Positions 46,160 to 52,822 of a DNA stretch of 64,000 nt are shown one piece after another. Position 1 is the stretch's first letter. Each line of letters opens with the position of its first letter. The position numbers were made by a program, and so were the translations under genes. The notes below the pieces were generated by a model. It was not told where the DNA came from. It did not search any database and saw only the letters and a program-made list of their open reading frames with translations. Source of the DNA: Heliorestis acidaminivorans (lineage in GTDB: Bacteria; Bacillota; Desulfitobacteriia; Heliobacteriales; Heliobacteriaceae); contig NZ_WBXO01000001.1 of NCBI RefSeq assembly GCF_008933955.1, forward strand, positions 186,001 to 250,000, in the 5' to 3' direction.

Positions 46160-46712
46160 CTCCTCGTACTTTACATCGAGCTTGATAGATATCTTTCATT
46201 TCTTCAGCGTAGTGTACCATAATTCTATGTGCAAAATCTGCAGGATCGAGCTCACCAATTTCTGATAGAGATACAGTTGGAACAGGCGTCCCTTCAGTGC
46301 AAAGATTAAGACCTACATGAATCATTGTTGATACTGGTGTAAGTGTGGCAATTGATACTGAGAGCTTTAAGTTACCCTTATAATATATGTCATCGCCTTG
46401 TCGAGACAAAAAGTTAGCACCTTTTTTTTCTAATTCCTCTTTTATTAGGGCCATCAACAAGCGTTGACGAAGTACTGTTTTCTCTAAATCCATTTCAAAG
46501 TGTTCTATAATAAAGTGCAGCATTGCAGGACTGTAAATAGTTTCACCTTTTTGATAATCTTCTAAGTCTACCATTTTATCTAGCTCGACTTGACAGGGAC
46601 CACAAAAAGCTATAATACTATCGCCTTGAATCTGAAAAAAGCGATATGCCCAAAGGGAGGATAGTTGACTTCCATCGTAACTTATCTTTTTGTCTATAAA
46701 TTGTTTTTGCAC
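46152..46712 (-). CDS. DUF366 family protein
   Basis: A 186-residue protein that fits DUF366: YDGSQLSSLWAYRFF, KMVDLEDY, MLHFIIEHFE, GDDIYYKGNLKLSVSIAT and IHVGLNLC are its conserved blocks. A structure of an archaeal relative places it near the biotin/lipoate ligase fold, but no reaction is known. It is the first gene of the cluster DUF366-queE-folE-GGCT-zinc ribbon-surE and overlaps queE, so a link to deazaguanine or pterin metabolism is possible. Confidence 0.82.
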   Translation of the reverse strand: MQKQFIDKKISYDGSQLSSLWAYRFFQIQGDSIIAFCGPCQVELDKMVDLEDYQKGETIYSPAMLHFIIEHFEMDLEKTVLRQRLLMALIKEELEKKGANFLSRQGDDIYYKGNLKLSVSIATLTPVSTMIHVGLNLCTEGTPVPTVSLSEIGELDPADFAHRIMVHYAEEMKDIYQARCKVRGVE

Positions 46713-46806
46713 TTTGCTTTCCTCCTTTTTAGGCGACTTCTAAGCTTCCATTGCTTCATTTTATCATGTCGATAAAGAAAATCAACATAAGGAGTATGAT
46801 TAACTT

Positions 46807-47844
46807 ATGACTGTTGAAGGCGCTTTTTTTACTCAGGAAAAAACATGTCCCATCTGTAGACAGATTTTTCAAGCGACGAGAGTGCGAAGTTCTTTTATAC
46901 GCATTAGGGAACGAAAAGCTGATTTTATGATTATCTATGATGGTGTTAATCCTATTCATTATCAAATCTTCGTTTGTCCTAGCTGTTATTATGCTTCGCA
47001 AGAAAATAACTTTGATAGCCCTTACGGTGATACGAGTAAAGTGGCCCGTGAGCTTTTTCTCTTGCGGCAACAAGAACCGAATTTTTTAGGAGTCCGATCT
47101 TTGCCTGTAGTATTGCGTGCTTTTGAATTAGCCATTCGAACAGCCCAAATAAGCCAAGCACCAGCAAGCGTAAGTGCATCACTATACTTAAAATGTGCCT
47201 GGCTTGCGAGGGAAATGCAAGATGAGACGAGGTCACTTGTATTTATCAAGGAGTCTCTTAAATTGTATGAGAAGGCTTATGCCTCTGAACGTAGTGTTGG
47301 GAAAATGAGTAGCAGTACTCTCTCTTATTTAATCGGTGAGCTCTATCGTCAAATTGGTACGTATGATGAAGCTATTCGTTGGTTTTCTAGAACGGTTATG
47401 CAAAGTTCTGCTATCAAAAGTGAACCTGAAATTGAGCGGCTAGCGCGAGATCAATGGGCTCTAGCTAGAGAGCAATCTAAAGCACTAGGAAATGATAGTA
47501 TTCCTAACGAGCAAAAGGATAGTACGGAAAAGGTTGAAAGCTCCTCTTCTTCTACGGTAGAACCTCCGATAAAAGAATCACCGGTAAGAAAAGCAAGAGG
47601 TCCTAAAGTTCGTTTGACGGCAACGCTCCATGAGGAACAAGTCACTTGGTTAAAGGAAATCTCTGCAACACCTTATCGTGAAAGCAAGACCTTCATGGAA
47701 AGAGAGGCTGTTCTAAGAGCTTTGATTGATGCCGCTATGGAAGTATATCCCTCTTTACAAGGCTTTTCTAATGAAGATGAGTTACGCGATCAGTTGATTG
47801 ACAAAATGAAAAAGGGAAATGACAAAAAAGAAGCCGGGGCTTAG
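46807..47844 (+). CDS. DUF2225 family zinc-binding protein
   Basis: A 345-residue protein. The N-terminus has CPIC and later CPSC, with the pattern TVEGAFFTQEKTCPICRQ typical of DUF2225. The middle is a TPR-like helical region (SLYLKCAWLAREMQDE, LSYLIGELYRQIGTYDEAIRWF). An acidic/serine-rich linker and a basic C-terminal domain (RKARGPKVRLTATL) extend it beyond the usual length. AAGGAG precedes the ATG. Function unknown. Its last four bases overlap the fur stop. Confidence 0.83.
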   Translation: MTVEGAFFTQEKTCPICRQIFQATRVRSSFIRIRERKADFMIIYDGVNPIHYQIFVCPSCYYASQENNFDSPYGDTSKVARELFLLRQQEPNFLGVRSLPVVLRAFELAIRTAQISQAPASVSASLYLKCAWLAREMQDETRSLVFIKESLKLYEKAYASERSVGKMSSSTLSYLIGELYRQIGTYDEAIRWFSRTVMQSSAIKSEPEIERLARDQWALAREQSKALGNDSIPNEQKDSTEKVESSSSSTVEPPIKESPVRKARGPKVRLTATLHEEQVTWLKEISATPYRESKTFMEREAVLRALIDAAMEVYPSLQGFSNEDELRDQLIDKMKKGNDKKEAGA

Positions 47845-47860
47845 TCCCTGGCTTCTTTTT
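47824..47860. terminator. Terminator embedded in two convergent 3' ends
   Basis: AAAAAAGAAGCC / GGCTTCTTTTT with GGGG / CCC extension spans both the DUF2225 stop (47842-47844) and the fur stop (47841-47843). It works in both directions. Confidence 0.82.
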
Positions 47861-48287
47861 GACATTCTTCACAAAGGCCAAAAAATTTAAGTTGATGATC
47901 TTCAATCTTGAAGTTGTTCTTTTTCTGAATCGTCTGCTCTAAACTTTCTAATAGATCATCTTCAAACTCTTGAACTATCCCACAGCTATTACATATCAAG
48001 TGATGATGATGGTGCGTTCCGTCATCATCAGCAAATTCATAGCGCAGTCTTCCATCGCCAAAGTCCATTTTTAATAAGACATCGAGATCTGCTAGTAGCT
48101 CTAAGGTGCGATATACTGTAGCTAGGCCGATTTCGGGGTTTTTTTGCTTTACAATACCATAGACGTCTTCTGCACTTAAGTGCTCTTCATCATTAGCTAA
48201 GAGAGCTCGTAAGATAACTTGTCTTTGTGGTGTTAATTTGTATTCTTTTTTGTGAATCCTTGAACATATATCTTGAAAACGATCCAT
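47841..48287 (-). CDS. fur: Fur family transcriptional regulator
   Basis: A 148-residue Fur/PerR/Zur-family repressor. The winged-helix part has LTPQRQVILRAL and GLATVYRTLELLADL. A His-rich metal segment THHHHHLIC follows. CNSC and CEEC form the structural zinc site. Fur versus PerR or Zur cannot be decided from sequence alone, but the HHHHH stretch and the length fit iron-type Fur. A poor Fur-box-like sequence (near 48305-48320) lies upstream. Confidence 0.85.
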   Translation of the reverse strand: MDRFQDICSRIHKKEYKLTPQRQVILRALLANDEEHLSAEDVYGIVKQKNPEIGLATVYRTLELLADLDVLLKMDFGDGRLRYEFADDDGTHHHHHLICNSCGIVQEFEDDLLESLEQTIQKKNNFKIEDHQLKFFGLCEECQKEARD

Positions 48288-48379
48288 TTTGGGGACGCCC
48301 CCTGTCGATAATAATTTTTACATATCAATATTATACTTATATAAGATTATAGGTGTCAAACTTTCATGAAAAATGTTCA

Positions 48380-48811
48380 TTATGGTTCAAGGCGAAATAA
48401 AACAATAGCTTGTAAGCTTTGAACAGTTGAGTGCTCGGTCTGTTCTTCTTCCTTTTTCACTATTTCAATAGAAAGCGCTTCTCCTACTTTGTGGTTCATT
48501 TGTCTGGCTATTTCTTCTGCTTCTATTCTTGCTTCTGCTATTAAAGCATCTAGGTTCGTAGTTTCATATTCTCCTTGCCAAGTTGACCTGCCTGTTACAG
48601 TAAGCAGAACTTTTTCTTCTTCAACTGCTGAAGCAGAATCTGCTGTATTAGGCGAAGGATCATGTTGTGATGATAGATAGAATGCTGTAAAAATAATGAA
48701 TCCTAGAAAAACAGCTACAACTTTGTTAGCCCTGCTAGTGAGCAATTCAATGTCACCGTCCTGTTCAAATCTCGTCCTAAAGAAATGACTTGTTGAATAA
48801 AGTGTAGGCAA
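48380..48811 (-). CDS. Hypothetical membrane-anchored protein, 143 aa
   Basis: I do not recognise the family with confidence. One membrane helix (about residues 31-47) follows a short basic N-terminus. The rest is an extracytoplasmic domain with LTVTGRSTWQ and an alpha-helix rich in Glu (AEARIEAEEIARQM), then AIVLFRLEP. The strand-helix pattern faintly resembles a shortened SIMPL (DUF541) domain, a guess only. It is divergent from the TIGR04086 gene with overlapping upstream regions. Confidence 0.6.
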   Translation of the reverse strand: MPTLYSTSHFFRTRFEQDGDIELLTSRANKVVAVFLGFIIFTAFYLSSQHDPSPNTADSASAVEEEKVLLTVTGRSTWQGEYETTNLDALIAEARIEAEEIARQMNHKVGEALSIEIVKKEEEQTEHSTVQSLQAIVLFRLEP

Positions 48812-48826
48812 GGAGGTGGGAATGAA

Positions 48827-49216
48827 GTGGAGGAAAAAAGCGAGAAAAGGGTTGTAACTGTGACACCTTTGCTGATAGGAACCGGCCAGGCCCTTGTCTT
48901 ATCGCTCCTCTTGTCTTTAGTCATCGTAACTACACTTTTCTTTACATCTGTTTCTGAATATTACGTAGCTCCATTTGTCCAGGGAGCTTTCGGTGTATGT
49001 GCTTTCTGGGCAGGACTAGTAACAGCTCGTCGAGCTGGCTCAAGAGGTTTGATATATGGTCTTCTGGCTGGTCTAGTTTTCTTCCTCATCACGTCACTAG
49101 GAGGTTATTTCTTACCAGAGGTTTCTTTTCCTATGACAGAATGGTGGAAAAAACTTGCTTATGCTTTAGTTGGTGGTATAACCGGTGGTGTAGTTGGGGT
49201 AGCTTGGAAAAAGTAA
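48827..49216 (+). CDS. TIGR04086 family membrane protein
   Basis: A 129-residue protein with four membrane helices. Its repeated GLIYGLLAGLVFF and GGITGGVVGVAWKK blocks match TIGR04086, a small Firmicutes membrane-protein family of unknown role. The start is GTG, supported by AAGGAGGTG eight bases upstream. It ends at a terminator. Confidence 0.8.
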   Translation: MEEKSEKRVVTVTPLLIGTGQALVLSLLLSLVIVTTLFFTSVSEYYVAPFVQGAFGVCAFWAGLVTARRAGSRGLIYGLLAGLVFFLITSLGGYFLPEVSFPMTEWWKKLAYALVGGITGGVVGVAWKK

Positions 49217-49252
49217 GTTTAATCTAGTACATGATAGCATACTTATAAGCAA

Positions 49253-49289
49253 AAAGCCAACGGGTCTCGTAGTCTTACCCGTTGGCTTT
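49253..49289 (+). terminator. Intrinsic terminator
   Basis: AAAGCCAACGGGT / ACCCGTTGGCTTT perfect stem followed by TGTTTTTC. It ends the TIGR04086 transcript and lies downstream of the SpoVM-like ORF on the other strand. Confidence 0.85.
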
Positions 49290-49318
49290 GTTTTTCTTTA
49301 TTTTTCTTTTTTTCACTT

Positions 49319-49384
49319 TTAACGCCAAACTTTCAAAAGTAGGGTCCGTAAAAAGTTTGGTAGTCTAATGAAGTAAATTTTCAT
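49319..49384 (-). CDS. spoVM: SpoVM-like peptide, 21 aa
   Basis: A very short ORF whose first twelve residues read MKIYFIRLPNFL, against MKFYTIKLPKFL in B. subtilis SpoVM. Pro9, essential for the bent amphipathic helix that recognises the curved forespore membrane, is conserved. The C-terminal part (RTLLLKVWR) is amphipathic but lacks the Gly-Gly and ends about five residues early. AAAGGGTGA lies six bases before the ATG at 49384. Another ATG is directly upstream. SpoVM anchors SpoIVA at the forespore. The organism's other spore genes make this plausible. Confidence 0.68.
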   Translation of the reverse strand: MKIYFIRLPNFLRTLLLKVWR

Positions 49385-49432
49385 CATGATTCACCCTTTC
49401 TAATCACTCTACCTTTTGGAAATCCCTTGTTA

Positions 49433-50008
49433 TTATATTTCTGACGTATAGATTCGGTGATTATAGACAAGCCAGTTTTGCATAAATAGAATGGCCGTAG
49501 CAGTCCATAAAGTTGCAAGCATGTGCCCTTCAACATGCCACAACGGTGCTAAGATACTCAACAGTAAAATTGAAGATGTTGCAGCTATAGCAGGCGAGCG
49601 AGTTAAAAGTAATGCTGATAAGGCTAGTGCCAGAGCTGTCTGACCTAATGGTGGTGCTAAGAAAAAAAGATAAGTACCTAAAGGGAGCCAACTATTGCCA
49701 CCTCTACCTTGTAACAAAGGAGACCAGCCATGTCCAACCATAATGAGTGGCACAACTAGCCATAGGTAGAGCTCTGCGATCTGACTATGATATGCTAGTA
49801 TAGCAATGATTAGACCTTTACCTGCTTCTATGAAGGTACTAAGAATCATCGCTTGTGAACCAGCTAAGCGCAAAAGTTTAGAAGGCCCTATTGATCCAGG
49901 ACCATAATCTGATAAAAGTATTTGGTATTTGATTTTTCCTAGCCAATAGGTCAGAGGTAGTGATGCAGTTAAAAAGGCCAAAAAGAAAAATGCCAAAATG
50001 GTTAACAA
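49433..50008 (-). CDS. PlsY-like membrane protein with diverged motifs
   Basis: A 191-residue membrane protein similar in layout to the glycerol-3-phosphate acyltransferase PlsY (acyl-phosphate dependent). Motif 1, normally GSGNPGATN, reads GPGSIGPSK at 37-45, the basic motif KG is kept (EAGKG), and motif 2 (GHxxP..FKGGKG) reads GHGWSPLLQGRGGNS. Since the conserved Asn and Gly-Lys-Gly are altered, it may be a paralog with a different substrate. The start is TTG seven bases after GGGAGGT. It follows the small zinc-finger gene on the same strand. Confidence 0.7.
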   Translation of the reverse strand: MLTILAFFFLAFLTASLPLTYWLGKIKYQILLSDYGPGSIGPSKLLRLAGSQAMILSTFIEAGKGLIIAILAYHSQIAELYLWLVVPLIMVGHGWSPLLQGRGGNSWLPLGTYLFFLAPPLGQTALALALSALLLTRSPAIAATSSILLLSILAPLWHVEGHMLATLWTATAILFMQNWLVYNHRIYTSEI

Positions 50009-50102
50009 AGCAACTACCTCCCAGATTTCGGTAGTAATGTCTATGCTTCCATTTTGACATCTATAACCTTTTTAGGTATATTTTGTTCTTTTTCTTTCGC
50101 TG

Positions 50103-50309
50103 CTAGGTCTCAACTTGAGTTGGTACTTGCGTACAGCGATCCATTCCTGTTCTACAGGCGGCACAGATAAATCTTCCGCAGTCTTTACAAACAGTTACAT
50201 TAATCTGTTTCTTGTCTATGCAGTCATAACAATACATGGTGTCACAATGGCCACAAACAGCTCCCTGCGTACTTTTGGTTCCGCAGTTCTCACAAAAAGG
50301 AATTTGCAA
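50103..50309 (-). CDS. Cys-rich zinc-finger-like protein, 68 aa
   Basis: Unrecognised protein with several CxxC/CxxH pairs: CENC, CGHC, CYDC, CKDC and CAAC, arranged like a two-zinc B-box or LIM-like finger. I chose TTG at 50309 because GGAGGTGA ends five bases before it, while the GTG at 50318 would lie within that site. It is 94 bases upstream of the PlsY-like gene and may be co-transcribed. A structured region lies just upstream. Confidence 0.62.
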   Translation of the reverse strand: MQIPFCENCGTKSTQGAVCGHCDTMYCYDCIDKKQINVTVCKDCGRFICAACRTGMDRCTQVPTQVET

Positions 50310-50348
50310 GGATCTCACCTCCGCATGTATAGGTGACGCCTAGATGGT

Positions 50349-50354
50349 TATAAT
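50349..50354 (+). promoter_or_regulatory. TATAAT box before structured element
   Basis: TATAAT seven bases upstream of the first base of the GAGGAAGT stem on the plus strand. No good -35 is visible. Confidence 0.35.
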
Positions 50355-50360
50355 AGTAGC

Positions 50361-50428
50361 GAGGAAGTTCCCTGCCAGTGAGATGGTCCCTTACTGGATA
50401 GCCTAACCAGCGAAGAGGACTTCCTCTT
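50361..50428. ncRNA. Structured RNA candidate of unknown class
   Basis: GAGGAAGT at 50361-50368 pairs with ACTTCCTC at 50421-50428, enclosing a second stem CCAGTGA / TTACTGG. It could be the 5' end of a plus-strand RNA running to the terminator near 50491-50528. It could instead be a structured leader of the Cys-rich protein gene on the minus strand. I recognise no Rfam class. Confidence 0.4.
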
Positions 50429-50490
50429 ACATATTGAACTTTTACACTTTTGCAGATAGTTTATTAATTATATAAGTTCTATAACCATCA

Positions 50491-50528
50491 TCACTGAAAA
50501 AGAAACCCCTGTCAAGGAGGGGTTTCTT
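50491..50528. terminator. Bidirectional intrinsic terminator
   Basis: GAAACCCCT / AGGGGTTTC stem with A-rich left and T-rich right flank. It ends pssA on the minus strand (ten bases after its stop) and any plus-strand transcript from 50361. Confidence 0.82.
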
Positions 50529-50537
50529 TCTATTTTA

Positions 50538-51047
50538 TCATAATTTGGGAATTTTGATATTAGAAATCATAAATCCCGCCAATAGTAGCATTGCCGATGG
50601 AAAAAAGATAAGCGGTAAATGATCGCTGACAAGTGTGAAAATTGCCATTAATGGTCCTGCTACAGTAATCGGGATGCCGAGAAAATGAGTACTTATATTC
50701 ATTATATTAAACTTCGCTAATCGAACAGCCCCACAAAGAGCAAATGTAATGGCTATAACGAGTCCTACAATACCGTAAGGTTCAGACATTATGGCGGCAT
50801 AAACTAAAATGGCAGGTGCAACTCCGAAGGAAACTAGATCAGATAAAGAGTCTAGCTCTTTGCCAAAAGGAGATGTAACATCTAGTTTGCGTGCCACTTT
50901 TCCATCCATACCATCTAATACCATAGACAAGAGAATCATGACAGCGGCCAATCGAAAGTTTCCATCCATGGTGTAGACAAGAGATAGGATTCCTAATAAT
51001 AAATTGGCCAAAGTAAAGGCGTTGGGAATGACCACTTTGTGATTCAT
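50538..51047 (-). CDS. pssA: CDP-diacylglycerol-serine O-phosphatidyltransferase
   Basis: A 169-residue CDP-alcohol phosphatidyltransferase making phosphatidylserine. The family motif spans DGMDGKVARKLDVTSPFGKELDSLSD, covering DGxxAR and GxxxDxxxD. Four to six helices follow. It is the short PssA type of Firmicutes. ACGGAGG precedes the ATG. The terminator at 50491-50528 follows it. Confidence 0.9.
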   Translation of the reverse strand: MNHKVVIPNAFTLANLLLGILSLVYTMDGNFRLAAVMILLSMVLDGMDGKVARKLDVTSPFGKELDSLSDLVSFGVAPAILVYAAIMSEPYGIVGLVIAITFALCGAVRLAKFNIMNISTHFLGIPITVAGPLMAIFTLVSDHLPLIFFPSAMLLLAGFMISNIKIPKL

Positions 51048-51118
51048 TACGTAACCTCCGTGGTTAACTACTCCATAACAGCATTAACAAAAATTATATA
51101 TAGATAGACTTTATTTTA

Positions 51119-51439
51119 TCATTTTTCTGGTGCTGTTGAAAGATATCCTTTTGATGATTCCTCTTCAGCTTGTGGTTTCCATATTCCCTGAGATTCTTCC
51201 CATAGAAATAAAGTCCCATTCATCGCCTTTTCTTTCATGGTCCTGATCGTTATGGGAATAGAAGCATGAGCAATTCGCAAAGAGAGTCCACATCCATTAC
51301 TTAGCTCACGAGGTGTTGGTATGATGAGACAGTCGATTTTGTTTTCTTCTAATATTTTTTCTCCCGCTATTGCTTCTTGTGTAGAATTAAAGATTATTAA
51401 GGGATATTTTTTTTTACGCCATAGTTCTTTTTTCGACAT
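51119..51439 (-). CDS. DUF3343 family protein
   Basis: A 106-residue protein with the DUF3343 pattern FNSTQEAIAGEKILEENKI and IIPTPRELSNGCGLSLR. The conserved Cys in NGCGL may be redox- or sulfur-active, and the family is often described as putative Se/S carrier-like, though no reaction is established. It is 71 bases upstream of pssA on the same strand. GGAAGAG precedes the ATG. Confidence 0.8.
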   Translation of the reverse strand: MSKKELWRKKKYPLIIFNSTQEAIAGEKILEENKIDCLIIPTPRELSNGCGLSLRIAHASIPITIRTMKEKAMNGTLFLWEESQGIWKPQAEEESSKGYLSTAPEK

Positions 51440-51500
51440 CTTCTCTTCCGTTAATTTCAGAATTAGACTTAGTTAAGTCCTAAAATTGTCTGATATTGTG

Positions 51501-51525
51501 AAAGGCCGTCTCTAGACGGCCTTTT
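51501..51525 (-). terminator. Hairpin downstream of ahcY
   Basis: Perfect stem AAAGGCCGTCT / AGACGGCCTTT with a two-base spacer, 38 bases after the ahcY stop. The T-run is on the plus side, so its strength on the minus strand is uncertain. Confidence 0.55.
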
Positions 51526-51562
51526 GCAAGTATTTTTTAAGATAAAAACTTAGGGCAAAGTC

Positions 51563-52810
51563 CTATTCTTGCCAACTGTTAAGATATTTTTTCTGCTTTT
51601 CTGTTAATTCGTCTATTTCTATACCTAGAGCACTTAGACGCAACTGAGCTACTTTGCGATCAATTTCCTCAGGCACGGAATAAACTTCTGCTTTAAGTTG
51701 ACTGCGCTCTTTTACCAGATAGTCAAGAGAAAGAGCTTGTAAAGCGAAGGTCAGGTCCATTACTTCTGCTGGATGACCATCGCCAGCAGCTAAGTTTACT
51801 AGTCGACCTTCACCTAAAAGATAAACCTTGCGTCCGTCTTGGAAAGTATACTCTTCAATATTATTACGAACTACTTTGACAGAAGTAGAAAGTTCTTTTA
51901 AGTCTTCTTTGTTAACTTCTACGTCAAAGTGTCCTGCATTAGATAAAATAGCTTTATCTTTAATAACTTCCAGGTGTTCTTTTCTGACAATGTCACGGTT
52001 TCCTGTGACTGTAATGAAAATATCACCGATTTTGGCGGCTTCCACCATGGGCATTACTTCATAGCCATCCATTAGTGCTTCATTAGCTTTGATTGGATCG
52101 ATTTCTGTAACGACTACACGAGCATTTAAGCCTTGAGCACGAGCCGCTACACCTTTGCCACACCAACCGTATCCACCAACCACAACTACTTTACCACAGA
52201 CAACAAGGTTAGTTGTTCTCATGATTGCATCCCATACTGATTGCCCTGTTCCATAACGATTGTCAAAAAGGTACTTCATCTGAGCATCATTAACAGCCAT
52301 CATAGGAAATTGCAAAAGACCTTCACGAGCTAGAGCACGAAGTCGTAATATGCCTGTCGTTGTTTCTTCAGCACCGCCAATAATCTTTTTGGCTTGTTCT
52401 TGTCGCTCTGAATGCAATAAAGATACAAGATCTCCACCGTCATCAATGAGAATATCGGGATCAAAGTCTAGAGCTTTATTCAGATGTAATTTGTATTCTT
52501 CATCGCTAGCACCGTAACGTGCAAATGCTGTTACACCGTTTTGTACTAATGCGGCTACAACGTCATCTTGCGTAGACAGCGGATTAGATGCGCATACAGC
52601 CACTTCTGCACCTGCCGCTTGAACTGTCAATGCTAAGTAAGCAGTTTTAGCTTCTAGATGTAAGCAAATGACAGCTTTTTTTCCTGCTAGCGGTTTTTCT
52701 TCTGCAAATTTTCTTTTTAATTGGCTGAGTATGGGCATATGTTGCTCTACCCAGTCAATTTTTAATTGTCCTGATGGTGCTAGATTGATATCTCGAATCA
52801 TTGATTCCAC
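51563..52810 (-). CDS. ahcY: S-adenosylhomocysteine hydrolase
   Basis: A 415-residue NAD-dependent enzyme that splits SAH into adenosine and homocysteine after methyl transfer. The NAD fold is seen as GYGWCGKGVAARAQGL, and GNRDIV and AAGDGHPAEVMD are family blocks. The shorter length (no 40-residue insert) is that of the bacterial/archaeal type. The start is GTG with AGGAGG eight bases upstream. It lies 12 bases downstream of the LCP gene on the same strand. Confidence 0.94.
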   Translation of the reverse strand: MESMIRDINLAPSGQLKIDWVEQHMPILSQLKRKFAEEKPLAGKKAVICLHLEAKTAYLALTVQAAGAEVAVCASNPLSTQDDVVAALVQNGVTAFARYGASDEEYKLHLNKALDFDPDILIDDGGDLVSLLHSERQEQAKKIIGGAEETTTGILRLRALAREGLLQFPMMAVNDAQMKYLFDNRYGTGQSVWDAIMRTTNLVVCGKVVVVGGYGWCGKGVAARAQGLNARVVVTEIDPIKANEALMDGYEVMPMVEAAKIGDIFITVTGNRDIVRKEHLEVIKDKAILSNAGHFDVEVNKEDLKELSTSVKVVRNNIEEYTFQDGRKVYLLGEGRLVNLAAGDGHPAEVMDLTFALQALSLDYLVKERSQLKAEVYSVPEEIDRKVAQLRLSALGIEIDELTEKQKKYLNSWQE

Positions 52811-52822
52811 GAATGTAACCTC

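Noticed and set aside
44340-46810. preQ1 riboswitch for the queE/folE cluster
   Set aside because: The short region upstream of DUF366 lacks the preQ1 hairpin and A-rich tail that would be expected.
46756-47073. 105-aa minus-strand ORF overlapping the DUF2225 start
   Set aside because: Antisense to the conserved CPIC region of DUF2225 and without a ribosome site.
48305-48320. Possible Fur box (TCGATAATAATTTTTA) upstream of fur
   Set aside because: Only the left half fits the GATAAT-based consensus and the region is very AT-rich, so a chance match is likely.
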